DNA from: CAZYJR01 sp964647905
GTDB lineage: Bacteria > Desulfobacterota > DSM-4660 > Desulfatiglandales > HGW-15
DNA: 64,000 nt
Direction: 5' to 3'
Assembly: GCA_964647905.1 (NCBI GenBank)
Contig: CAZYJR010000022.1
Location: forward strand, 1 to 64,000
Shown piece by piece: positions 8,418-15,721 of the stretch (positions within the stretch are counted from its first letter, which is position 1; every line of letters begins with the position of its first letter). Under the pieces are notes generated by a model. It saw only the letters and a program-made list of their open reading frames with translations, had not been told where the DNA came from and did not search any database. The position numbers were made by a program, and so were the translations under genes.

Positions 8418-9659
8418 ATGAACTATAGCTACGTATTCAAAGAGCTCCGAGTGCGCCACCACCGGACTCTTGTCAATATCCTGGGTATCGCTGTCGGCAT
8501 CGCTCTCTTTGTCTCCATCAATGCCGTCTCTGCCGCCTATCAGGAAGCCGTGAGGCTGCCTTTCGCGAACTTGGGCGCCGATCTGGTGGTCCAGAGGCCG
8601 CAGAAGCAAAGCCTGGGTTCACAGCCGGCCCCTGAATCCATGCGGGGGATACGCCTTCCGTTTTCAAACCAGCCCCTGTCATCCGAAGATCTGAGGAAGC
8701 TCGCTTCAATCGAGGGGGTAGGAACCATGTCCGCTTCTTTGCTCCTCTGGGAATTTGACCGGGCAGGGTTCAGGACCATAATGGGCGTGGACGTATCCCA
8801 GCCCAGTCTGGGCCCGGTCAAAGTAAAAGAATGGCTCAACGAAGGACGCTTTCCGAAGCAAAGGGGTGAGGCGGTTTTGGAGAAGCATTATGCCAAGTTC
8901 AATCATACAGAGCTCGGAGACAAGATAATAATCGGAGGCCGTGATTTTACCGTGGTGGGGCTCCTGGAGATCAGGGAAGGATCCCAGATCGCCGCGGCGA
9001 ATGTGTACCTCTCTCTTGCCGGTGCTCAGAAGCTGCTCGGCGAAAAGTCCAAGGCTGTTAACATCGCATACCTTAGGCTCAAAAACCCCTCGCTCTTGAG
9101 CCGAGTGAAGACGCAGGTTGATAAACAGCTCCATGGTGTGTCGGTTGCGAGCTCCGATTCGTTTTTGGAGTTAATGGGCGGCGTCTCGAAGCTAGGGAAC
9201 CGATTTGCGCTTCTCATATCCATAATCGCCCTCGGTGGGGCCGTATTTCTCATTATCAAGACCATGGTCGCCAACCTCGTTCTCCGTTCCAGGGAGATCG
9301 GTATCCTGAAAGCGGTAGGTTGGACCGAAAGAGACGTCCGGAATCAGTTGATGGGCGAAGCCCTGCTCCAGTCCCTGGCAGGAGGCGTCTTGGGTCTGAT
9401 CATAGGATATACCGTTTTTTCCCTGCTGGGATTTGCCTCCATTCCGGTGGCGACGCCATGGGAGATCAACCTCCTTCCCGCCCTTGCCAAGAGCGCCGAA
9501 GGCGCATCATCCAATGCGGTTCGGCTACCTGTGCATCTATCCCTCGGGCTATCTGCGGCTGCCCTGGCCCTTTCCCTTTTCGCGGGAGTCCTGGCCGCCT
9601 ATTTCATGGGAAGGCGCACGGCCCGGATGAAACCCGCCGACACACTGAGCAGGCTGTAA
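8418..9659 (+). CDS. FtsX/MacB-type ABC transporter permease (second copy)
   Basis: A 413-residue permease paralogous to the one at 6080-7333. It shows the same opening (FKELRVRHHRTLVNILGIAVGIALFVSI in place of IKELYYRKRRALAGTLG), the same single span plus large periplasmic domain, and the same REIGILKAVGWTERDV coupling stretch before the last three spans. It is the last gene of the ECF operon. Two related permeases flanking one ATPase argue for a LolCDE-like heterodimer. The closing motif ARMKPADTLSRL matches the KPSEVLRHE end of the first copy. The substrate is unknown. Confidence 0.82.
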   Translation: MNYSYVFKELRVRHHRTLVNILGIAVGIALFVSINAVSAAYQEAVRLPFANLGADLVVQRPQKQSLGSQPAPESMRGIRLPFSNQPLSSEDLRKLASIEGVGTMSASLLLWEFDRAGFRTIMGVDVSQPSLGPVKVKEWLNEGRFPKQRGEAVLEKHYAKFNHTELGDKIIIGGRDFTVVGLLEIREGSQIAAANVYLSLAGAQKLLGEKSKAVNIAYLRLKNPSLLSRVKTQVDKQLHGVSVASSDSFLELMGGVSKLGNRFALLISIIALGGAVFLIIKTMVANLVLRSREIGILKAVGWTERDVRNQLMGEALLQSLAGGVLGLIIGYTVFSLLGFASIPVATPWEINLLPALAKSAEGASSNAVRLPVHLSLGLSAAALALSLFAGVLAAYFMGRRTARMKPADTLSRL

Positions 9660-9764
9660 AAAAAGGGTTTCGTCAGGCCTCGAAATCCAGGATGCGCTTA
9701 CACAGTCAGTGGGCTCAGGACCGGCTCAGCTCTTGGCCGGGTCCGGGTCCCGGGGGCAGGGCGA

Positions 9765-9793
9765 TTGACAGGGCGGGCGGTTTGCCGTATCCT
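9765..9793 (+). promoter_or_regulatory. Candidate sigma-70 promoter
   Basis: TTGACA (9765-9770), a 17-bp spacer and TATCCT (9788-9793) lie about 35 bp before the DUF4301 gene. The -35 is perfect and the spacing ideal. It probably drives the DUF4301-DUF368 pair. Confidence 0.5.
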
Positions 9794-9825
9794 CGGGCAG
9801 GATCAGGCCTGGAGGAGGCTGCGGT

Positions 9826-11397
9826 ATGCCGGATACCATATTCGATCAGAGAGACCTGGAGCAGATCCGCGGGCGTGGGATGAGCCCGGAGGACGTCCAC
9901 GAGCAGATACAGGCCTTCCGGGAGGGATTCCCCTTCGCCCGTTTGGAGCGCCCCTGCACCCCGGACGACGGGATCGTGGTCCTGGGCCCGGACGAGGCGG
10001 AGCACCTTGCAAGGCGCTACGAACGGGTCGAGAGAAACGGCAGGGCCATGAAGTTCGTGCCCGCCTCGGGCGCGGCCACCAGGATGTTCAAGACGCTTCT
10101 CTCCGTTCGCAACCGCTTCGGGGAGGCGAGGGCGGACGAGGTGGAGGCGGAGGCCCAGAAAGGGGACCGCGAGTGCTCCGAGTTCATGGAGTTCGCCCGG
10201 GGAATAAGGTCGTTCGCCTTTTGGGACCAGCTGTGCTCGGTGATGAGAGAGGGCGGCGTGGACGCCGAGGAAGAGATAGCCCGTGGCCGCTATGACCGGA
10301 TCCTGGACTACCTATTGACTGAAAAGGGCCTTGGCGCGGCCGACCTCCCAAAGGGGTTGATCCCTTTTCACCCTTATCCCGAAGGCCCTCGAACCCCGGT
10401 GGAGGAACACCTGGTGGAGGCCGCCCGGTACGTGCGGAGTGCGGAGGGAACCGCCAGGTTGCACTTCACCTTTTCCCCGGGGTGGGAGGATAGGTTCTGG
10501 AGACACTTGGAGGATGTAAGACCGAGGTACGAGCGGGACGGCACCCGGTTCGAGGTCGAGGTCTCAGCCCAGAAGCCGTCCACGGATACCATTGCCGTGG
10601 ATATGGAGAACCGCCCGTTCAGGAATGACGACGGCAGTCTGCTCTTCCGCCCCGGGGGCCACGGAGCCCTGCTGGAGAACCTTGACGCCCTGGATGGAGA
10701 CATCGTTTTCATAAAGAACATAGACAATGTGGTCCCTGACCGGCTCAAGGGCCGGACCGTGACTTACAAAAAGGCCCTGGGAGGGTACTTGGTCAAGCTA
10801 CAGGAGGAGCTCTTCAGGCACTTGGAGGCCCTGGAGGCGGGAGACCCGGATGATGCGGCGCTGGAGCGCATTTGGGCCTTCGCCACAAAGACCCTGGACT
10901 TGAGCCCGCCCCAGGGACAGGATGAGTGGTCACGGGAGGGTCGGATAGCCTTTCTGAGGTCCAGGCTCAACCGGCCCTTGCGTGTCTGCGGCATGGTGCG
11001 CAATCAGGGGGAGCCCGGGGGAGGGCCTTTCTGGGTAGGGGATGCCGGAGGCGGGGTCTCCAAGCAGATCGTGGAGGCGAGCCAGGTGGATATGGATGAT
11101 CCTGGACAGGTGGGGATCTGGCGCTCGTCCACGCACTTCAACCCGGTGGACCTGGTCTGCGGACTGCGGGATTTCCGGGGGCGGCCTTTTGATCTGAAGG
11201 ACTTCAGGGACCCCGCCACCGGGTTCATATCCACCAAGTCCAAGGGCGGCCGCGAGCTCAAGGCCCTGGAGCTCCCGGGCCTCTGGAACGGCTCAATGGC
11301 CTATTGGAACACCGTGTTCGTGGAGGTTCCGATAGAGACGTTCAACCCGGTGAAGACGGTCCTGGATCTCCTCCGAAGGGAACACCAGCCGGGATGA
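9826..11397 (+). CDS. DUF4301 family protein
   Basis: A 523-residue cytoplasmic protein recognised as DUF4301 from its opening (FDQRDLEQIRGRGMSPEDVHEQIQ, quoted here in part as LEQIRGRGMSPE), the FVPASGAATRMFK motif near residue 80 and the closing NGSMAYWNTVFVEVPIETFNPVKTV region. The VPASGAATRM loop looks like a nucleotide-binding turn of sugar-nucleotidyltransferase-like folds, and HFNPVDLVCG and long acidic stretches follow. No biochemical role is established for the family to my knowledge. GGAGG sits 9 nt before the ATG. Its stop overlaps the start of the DUF368 gene (ATGA), so the two are translated together, which hints at an envelope-precursor role. Confidence 0.8.
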   Translation: MPDTIFDQRDLEQIRGRGMSPEDVHEQIQAFREGFPFARLERPCTPDDGIVVLGPDEAEHLARRYERVERNGRAMKFVPASGAATRMFKTLLSVRNRFGEARADEVEAEAQKGDRECSEFMEFARGIRSFAFWDQLCSVMREGGVDAEEEIARGRYDRILDYLLTEKGLGAADLPKGLIPFHPYPEGPRTPVEEHLVEAARYVRSAEGTARLHFTFSPGWEDRFWRHLEDVRPRYERDGTRFEVEVSAQKPSTDTIAVDMENRPFRNDDGSLLFRPGGHGALLENLDALDGDIVFIKNIDNVVPDRLKGRTVTYKKALGGYLVKLQEELFRHLEALEAGDPDDAALERIWAFATKTLDLSPPQGQDEWSREGRIAFLRSRLNRPLRVCGMVRNQGEPGGGPFWVGDAGGGVSKQIVEASQVDMDDPGQVGIWRSSTHFNPVDLVCGLRDFRGRPFDLKDFRDPATGFISTKSKGGRELKALELPGLWNGSMAYWNTVFVEVPIETFNPVKTVLDLLRREHQPG

Positions 11398-12338
11398 AGT
11401 CAGAAGAAGAGCCTTGGGGAACGGCCCTTGAGCCTGCAGCCCGGAGTTGGGCCTCCTACCTTGTACTGGGGCTCAAGGGCTTTTGCATGGGTGCGGCCGA
11501 TGTGGTGCCGGGCGTTTCCGGCGGTACCATGGCCTTTATACTGGGTATTTACGAAGAGCTCATCTCGGCCCTCCGTTCCTTTGACACCCGATTTGTACGG
11601 TTGTTGATCAGACTTCGCCTCTGCGAGGCGATGGAGCGGGTCCGATGGGGATTCCTGGTCTCTGTGGGCGTCGGAATTCTGGCGGCCATCTTTTCCCTGG
11701 CCAGGGGCCTGGGCTGGTTGCTGGTCAATCAGCCGGTCTTGATCTGGTCCTTTTTTTTCGGTCTGATATCGGCCTCGGTCTTTACGGTGAGCCGCCGCAT
11801 CACCCGTTGGAGCGCTGCAGCCCTTGCCTGCCTTTTTTCCGGCGCAGCGCTCATCTACGCCCTGGTGGGCATGGTGCCCATGGAGACCCCGCAGGCGCCT
11901 TGGTTCCTCTTCTTGAGCGGAGCCCTGGCCGTGTGCGCAATGATCCTCCCCGGCATATCAGGGGCGTTCATATTGGTCCTGCTGGGCAAGTACCTGTTCG
12001 TTCTGGAGGCGGTCAATCAGAGGGAGATTGCGGTCCTGGGGATAGTGGCCGCCGGGGCCGCCTTCGGGCTCCTGAGCTTTGCACGCGTCTTGGGGTGGCT
12101 CTTCAGGCGGTATCACGACGCAACCATTGCGCTGTTAACCGGTTTGATGCTGGGGTCTCTTCGCAAGGTATGGCCCTGGAAAGACACGGCTTCAGGTGAT
12201 ATCGCATACCAGGGGAATGCGATGCCCCGGGCCTGGAACGCCGAGGCGGCATGGGCCTTGGGCCTGGCCCTGCTCGGGTGTCTGGTGGTGTTGTTGGTCT
12301 ATTGGTGGGGGGAGAGGAGAAGGACGGGCGGCCCATGA
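11394..12338 (+). CDS. DUF368 (PopT-type) polyprenyl-phosphate transporter-like protein
   Basis: A 314-residue integral membrane protein with about eight hydrophobic segments. The family motif GAADVVPGVSGGTMAFILGIYEEL (core: PGVSGGTMAF) appears near residue 40 and is repeated in altered form as MILPGISGAFILVLLGKY around residue 195, giving the inverted two-half layout of DUF368. Members have been linked to recycling of undecaprenyl phosphate across the inner membrane. ATG at 11394 is the start, overlapping the preceding stop as ATGA; longer in-frame starts would run into the upstream gene. Co-translation with DUF4301 is the only clue to a specific partner. Confidence 0.82.
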   Translation: MKSEEEPWGTALEPAARSWASYLVLGLKGFCMGAADVVPGVSGGTMAFILGIYEELISALRSFDTRFVRLLIRLRLCEAMERVRWGFLVSVGVGILAAIFSLARGLGWLLVNQPVLIWSFFFGLISASVFTVSRRITRWSAAALACLFSGAALIYALVGMVPMETPQAPWFLFLSGALAVCAMILPGISGAFILVLLGKYLFVLEAVNQREIAVLGIVAAGAAFGLLSFARVLGWLFRRYHDATIALLTGLMLGSLRKVWPWKDTASGDIAYQGNAMPRAWNAEAAWALGLALLGCLVVLLVYWWGERRRTGGP

Positions 12339-12388
12339 GCCGCATCCGGCCGGAGCCGGGCACGGGCAAAGAATAACGGGCAATAGCG

Positions 12389-12404
12389 TGGCATGTGGCT
12401 TGCA
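12389..12404 (+). promoter_or_regulatory. Sigma-54 promoter (-24/-12) for the PilZ gene
   Basis: TGGCATGTGGCTTGCA matches the TGGCA-N6-TTGCA consensus with GG and GC ten bases apart. Transcription would begin near 12416, about 75 bp before the PilZ start codon. It matches the sites in front of the flagellar operons in this window. Confidence 0.75.
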
Positions 12405-12491
12405 TGATCGAATCCCAGGGCGCCGGACTGTATCATGCGGTGCGCCCGGGGGCCGGGCCCGGATCCGAGCCGGCCTGGAGAGAATCGAGTA

Positions 12492-13238
12492 ATGGAATTC
12501 GCGGAGAGAATAAGCGGCGTGAAGGCGGTGGAGATCTTCCGCCGCCTGGAGGAGAACCGGACTCCGGTGCGGATCCTGGTCCTCGGACTCGACTATGACC
12601 GCCTGACCATTGTGACCGGGATCGAGAGAAGGGAAGGCCGCACCTTTATCCTGGTGGACTACCCCTGGGGCTTCAAGGACCAGGTGCCGGAGAGCGAGGG
12701 GAGGGGGGTCAGGCTGGAGTTCACTGACAAGGATCGCATCCCCCATTCGTGCCGCACCGAGATCTCTGATGTGGGGGAGAGGGATCTTTGGCTCGATTTT
12801 CCCCCTTTTGTGGAAAGAATCCAGAGGAGGAAGCACTTTCGCGTGGAGCCGCCACACGGGACCAGGCTCTTGTGGAGCTTTGGCCGGAGCGATCATGAGG
12901 CGCACGTGGTTAACATAAGCCTTGGCGGGACCCTGGTCATAAGCCCGATCCTGTCGGGGCACCAAGCATACGAACTCCAGGCCGGGAATTCACTTTCCGG
13001 GCTCCGGCTTGTAGGGGAAAAGGGGGCGGGCCAAGTAGAAATAGCCATTGATAAGGCCTTGGTGAAGCGAGCCGAGAAGAGCCCGGATACGGACCGCATG
13101 ACGTTCGCGCTCCAGTTCGTGGAGATGGATCGAGCGGAGAAGCAGGTCCTTGAGGAGTTCATCTTTTACTGCCAAAGGCGGCTTCTGAGGAAAAGGAGCG
13201 GCTTGACTCCGGGTATCCCGGGAGACCCTCAGGCATAG
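12492..13238 (+). CDS. PilZ-domain c-di-GMP effector (YcgR-like)
   Basis: A 248-residue protein with a YcgR-like N-terminal beta domain (residues 10-105) followed by a PilZ domain (about 110-235). Both c-di-GMP-binding elements are present: the RxxxR arm in ERIQRRKHFRVEP and the NxSxxG motif as NISLGG. Such proteins couple c-di-GMP to flagellar motor output or to attachment. The ATG at 12492 has GGAGAG 9 nt upstream; an in-frame start at 12435 would place 19 unusual Gly/Pro/Arg residues in front. A sigma-54 promoter at 12389-12404 puts it in the flagellar regulon, supporting a motility role. Confidence 0.85.
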   Translation: MEFAERISGVKAVEIFRRLEENRTPVRILVLGLDYDRLTIVTGIERREGRTFILVDYPWGFKDQVPESEGRGVRLEFTDKDRIPHSCRTEISDVGERDLWLDFPPFVERIQRRKHFRVEPPHGTRLLWSFGRSDHEAHVVNISLGGTLVISPILSGHQAYELQAGNSLSGLRLVGEKGAGQVEIAIDKALVKRAEKSPDTDRMTFALQFVEMDRAEKQVLEEFIFYCQRRLLRKRSGLTPGIPGDPQA

Positions 13239-13462
13239 AGGTCCACCAGGGAACCTGTAAGGGCGGCCTGATTCGCAGGCCTGCCTCCTCCGTCATAGAG
13301 CCCGTCGAGCAGGTCACGGCACCCGAAACCCAGGAAAACCAAGGGCTCTTCCTTATGGGCAACGCTTCCGGTCCCAGCGCCTTTCCCATTCCATTGCTCC
13401 GGGAGGCGGGCTCCAGGAGGCATGAAAGCTGGGACCAGCGCTGTGGCTCGAGTGATATCCAT
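13229..13462 (-). CDS. Possible small protein of unknown function
   Basis: A 77-residue open frame on the minus strand in an otherwise empty 350-bp gap, ending inside the last 10 bp of the PilZ gene. The C-terminus (NQAALTGSLVDLYA) has the look of short tails found on small proteins near flagellar genes, but this is an impression only. There is no clear ribosome site before the ATG and the codon use is unremarkable. It may not be expressed. Confidence 0.25.
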   Translation of the reverse strand: MDITRATALVPAFMPPGARLPEQWNGKGAGTGSVAHKEEPLVFLGFGCRDLLDGLYDGGGRPANQAALTGSLVDLYA

Positions 13463-13487
13463 TCGGCGGCCGCTCGGCTTGACGTGG

Positions 13488-13516
13488 TTGAAAAAGGGAT
13501 TTCCCTTATATATAGC
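13488..13516 (+). promoter_or_regulatory. Candidate sigma-70 promoter with palindromic operator
   Basis: TTGAAA (13488-13493) is followed by TATAGC (13511-13516, 17-bp spacer) or TATATA (13509-13514, 15-bp spacer), about 75-100 bp before the FliL-like gene. The spacer holds an exact inverted repeat AAGGGATTTCCCTT (13494-13507), a position typical of repressor operators. An overlapping TTGACG (13479-13484) is an alternative -35. Confidence 0.4.
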
Positions 13517-13588
13517 CGGTTAATAGACAAAAAACAAGTGAATATTCGCCGGGCTGACCGGTGAGAGGCGGCGTCGGGGTTTATTGAT

Positions 13589-14017
13589 ATGGGGGAAGCC
13601 AAATCGGTGCGAAGTAGATATCTCCGCGCGCTGGTAGGAGTTTTGGTGGTTGCGGGCCTTGGGTTCCTTGGCTATACGTACAAAGAGGAACTCTCAATAC
13701 CCGTCTTGATCGAGCGGTTTACCACCAAGGGCGGGGGCTCGGAGATCAGCATCCCCTGCGTGGTCAACTATGAATCCAAAGTCCTGAGGTTGAAGCTGAA
13801 CGTCTCCTGCCGGGACAAGGCACAGCGCTCGGAGATCAAGCGGAAGACCCCTCGCATCCAGCACGCCTTGATAAACACCCTCCGCCGGCCTGTTGTGGCC
13901 CGTCGCGTAATGGACCGGGACCTGGAGTCGGTAAGGGAGCATGTCTCCAGGGTGGTAAGCGCCCAGATGAGCAGTCCGGTCAAGAGCGTGTATCTGGAAT
14001 GGTTTTTCCTGGACTAG
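13589..14017 (+). CDS. FliL-like membrane protein
   Basis: A 142-residue protein with a short cytoplasmic start, one membrane span (residues 13-29, ALVGVLVVAGLGFLGY) and a periplasmic domain. The ending runs IQHALINTLRRPVV, then RDLESVREHVSRVVSAQM, then VKSVYLEWFFLD. This helix-helix-strand layout matches the C-terminal half of FliL, which folds as a stomatin-like domain around the stator. It is not the canonical fliL (39075-39584) and is one of three FliL-like proteins in the window. Position beside flgM and the PilZ gene supports a motility role. Similarity is weak and the assignment tentative. Confidence 0.5.
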   Translation: MGEAKSVRSRYLRALVGVLVVAGLGFLGYTYKEELSIPVLIERFTTKGGGSEISIPCVVNYESKVLRLKLNVSCRDKAQRSEIKRKTPRIQHALINTLRRPVVARRVMDRDLESVREHVSRVVSAQMSSPVKSVYLEWFFLD

Positions 14018-14074
14018 ATCAGGCCGCTTGAATCCAGCCGCCGACATGCGAAGGGCGGGGTGAACGGCGAGGCA

Positions 14075-14386
14075 TCAGATCAGATCCGATATGGTGGTCC
14101 TCAGCATCTTGTCGGCGACCGCCTTGGCGTCCGCTTCATATGTCCCCTCCGAAATCTGCTCCTTGATCCTGGCCACCTTCTCGGCCCGGTCCGGGGGCCG
14201 GGCCTCCATGGCCTCCCTGGCGAGCCGTACTTCCACTGATGTAGTGGAGAGCTTTACTTCCGCCCCAGGCTCGGGTTCCTGAGGAGTGCCCCGGGTGGCT
14301 GCCTGCTCGGTCTCCCTGTTAACGGTGGTCTTTTCTCTGGCGCTCTCGATCACGTTTGCGCCTTGATAGATTTCGTCAATTTTCAT
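14075..14386 (-). CDS. flgM: Anti-sigma-28 factor FlgM
   Basis: A 103-residue negative regulator that binds FliA until the hook is complete and FlgM is exported. The C-terminal half (about 45-103) shows the FlgM pattern: KLSTTSVEVRLAREAM, then RAEKVARIKEQISEGTYEADAKAVADKML, which are the helices that grip sigma-28. The N-terminus is polar and probably unfolded, as needed for export. It is second in a two-gene operon behind a DVU0524-type gene, 21 bp apart, under a sigma-28 promoter at 14705-14731. FlgM would therefore be made by the sigma factor it inhibits, a known feedback arrangement. Confidence 0.88.
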   Translation of the reverse strand: MKIDEIYQGANVIESAREKTTVNRETEQAATRGTPQEPEPGAEVKLSTTSVEVRLAREAMEARPPDRAEKVARIKEQISEGTYEADAKAVADKMLRTTISDLI

Positions 14387-14407
14387 GCTAGCACCCTCCG
14401 GCTGACT

Positions 14408-14686
14408 TCATTGGTCTTGGTTGTCTCCTGTCTTATCATTGACTGGGGCTTGTTTTCCCTCCGGCGCTCCCTGCCGGGGCTCCTCCGAACCCGGGGTGAC
14501 CTGTGAGACCACCCTCTCGGATATCTTGTGGAGCATCTGCCGCTGCCGTGCTTCATTGGAGATATCCACTCGATCCGCGTAACGGCGCTCCGGATTCATC
14601 ATCTCTTGGACGGAGGTGTTCCTCCGCTTGAGTTGGTCCGCATACACGCGAAGTACGTTTCGTATTTGATGAGTGGTAACCAACAT
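14408..14686 (-). CDS. FlgM-associated protein, DVU0524 type
   Basis: A 92-residue small protein recognised by its conserved core VTTHQIRNVLRVYADQLKRR followed by a short RVDISNEARQRQM segment; the tail is Glu/Gln/Pro-rich. It is found next to flgM in Desulfovibrio-type bacteria, and no mechanism is known to me. ATG at 14686 is chosen because GAGGAGG lies just upstream and because the predicted sigma-28 start point (about 14698) would leave no leader for the in-frame TTG at 14698. It is first gene of the flgM operon. The DISxEARxxQ segment resembles the linker region of FlgM itself. Confidence 0.75.
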   Translation of the reverse strand: MLVTTHQIRNVLRVYADQLKRRNTSVQEMMNPERRYADRVDISNEARQRQMLHKISERVVSQVTPGSEEPRQGAPEGKQAPVNDKTGDNQDQ

Positions 14687-14704
14687 CCTCCTCCTCAATC
14701 CCAG

Positions 14705-14731
14705 ATATCGGCACTCCGGAGAGAAACTTTA
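14705..14731 (-). promoter_or_regulatory. Sigma-28 (FliA) promoter of the flgM operon
   Basis: On the minus strand TAAAGTTT (14731-14724), an 11-bp spacer and GCCGATAT (14712-14705) match the class 3 consensus TAAAGTTT-N11-GCCGATAA at all but the last base. Transcription should begin near 14698, just before the ATG at 14686. Confidence 0.85.
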
Positions 14732-14764
14732 GGATTTTTTCCATCCATTTTTGTTCAATCGTAA

Positions 14765-14780
14765 CGGCTCACTTCTTGCA
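14765..14780 (+). promoter_or_regulatory. Sigma-54-like promoter for cheR
   Basis: CGGCTCACTTCTTGCA has GG and GC ten bases apart and a perfect TTGCA -12 element, with two mismatches in the -24 box. It is about 90 bp before cheR. A weaker sigma-28-like match (TAAC, CGATAA) overlaps at 14762-14787 with spacing one base short. Confidence 0.45.
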
Positions 14781-14868
14781 TCGATAACGTGAAGCGGTCC
14801 GGACTGCCGGAGGGCCTCGGCCTTCAGCGGCGGGAAGCGCGGACGCCTTGGAGGAGGCACCACCGGTC

Positions 14869-15690
14869 ATGGAGCTGAGCGAGCGGGATTTTAGAAACTT
14901 CAGTGATTTAATATACGAAAAGTGCGGCATAAACCTTCACCAGGGCAAGCGGGAGCTCCTCAAGGCAAGGCTGGCCAAGGTCCTCAGAAACTCACGGTTC
15001 AAGTCCGTCTCCGAATACTATGACTTCCTGATGAGAGATACCTCGGGGGACGCCTTTATCCCCCTGCTGGATTCCATTTCCACTAATCTGACCGCCTTCT
15101 TCCGTGAGCCCAAGCACTTCGAGTTCCTTTCCGAGACCGTGGTCCCGGAGCTCTTCGAGAAAGGCCCGAGTCGAGGCCGCAGGGAGATTCGCCTATGGTG
15201 CGCCGGGTGTTCCAGCGGGGAAGAGACTTACTCCATAGCAATCACCCTGATGGAGGCCTTGCCCGAGCGCCGCTGGCAGTACATACGCATACTGGGGACC
15301 GATATATCCACAAAGGTGCTGCGGACAGCCGAGCAGGGAGTATATGAGGCCGCTCGGGTGGAGAAAGTCCCCTACCAATGGCGTCGCAAGTACTTTCAAA
15401 AGGGCTTCAACCGCTGGGAAGGGTACTACAGGGTCAAGGCTCACGTGCGCGGGCTGGCGAGATTCCAGCGGCTTAATCTCATGGAACCCTTCTCCTTCAG
15501 GGAGGGATTCGACGTCATTTTCTGCCGCAATGTGATGATCTATTTTGACAAGAACACCCAGGAAAGATTGGTGAATCGGCTCTACGAGGTGCTGAAGGCC
15601 CCGGGCTACCTCTTTATCGGACACTCGGAGAGCCTTACGGGCGTGAATCACCGCCTGCGTTACATCCGGCCCAGTGTGTACAAGAAATGA
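14869..15690 (+). CDS. cheR: Chemotaxis protein methyltransferase CheR
   Basis: SAM-dependent enzyme that methylates glutamates on chemoreceptors during adaptation. The N-terminal helical domain (residues 1-75, DFRNFSDLIYEKCGINL) is followed by the catalytic domain with LTAFFREPKHFEFL, the SAM-binding IRLWCAGCSSGEETYSIA, GTDISTKVLRTA, and the CRNVMIYFD motif near residue 228. Its length of 273 residues is typical. ATG at 14869 follows GGAGGAGG at 14850-14857; the in-frame TTG at 14848 lies on that purine run. It is an isolated che gene here; no cheA, cheB or receptor gene is in the window. Confidence 0.93.
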   Translation: MELSERDFRNFSDLIYEKCGINLHQGKRELLKARLAKVLRNSRFKSVSEYYDFLMRDTSGDAFIPLLDSISTNLTAFFREPKHFEFLSETVVPELFEKGPSRGRREIRLWCAGCSSGEETYSIAITLMEALPERRWQYIRILGTDISTKVLRTAEQGVYEAARVEKVPYQWRRKYFQKGFNRWEGYYRVKAHVRGLARFQRLNLMEPFSFREGFDVIFCRNVMIYFDKNTQERLVNRLYEVLKAPGYLFIGHSESLTGVNHRLRYIRPSVYKK

Positions 15691-15721
15691 GCCGTTAAAA
15701 CCACTTCCGGGGAGCTCCGGC

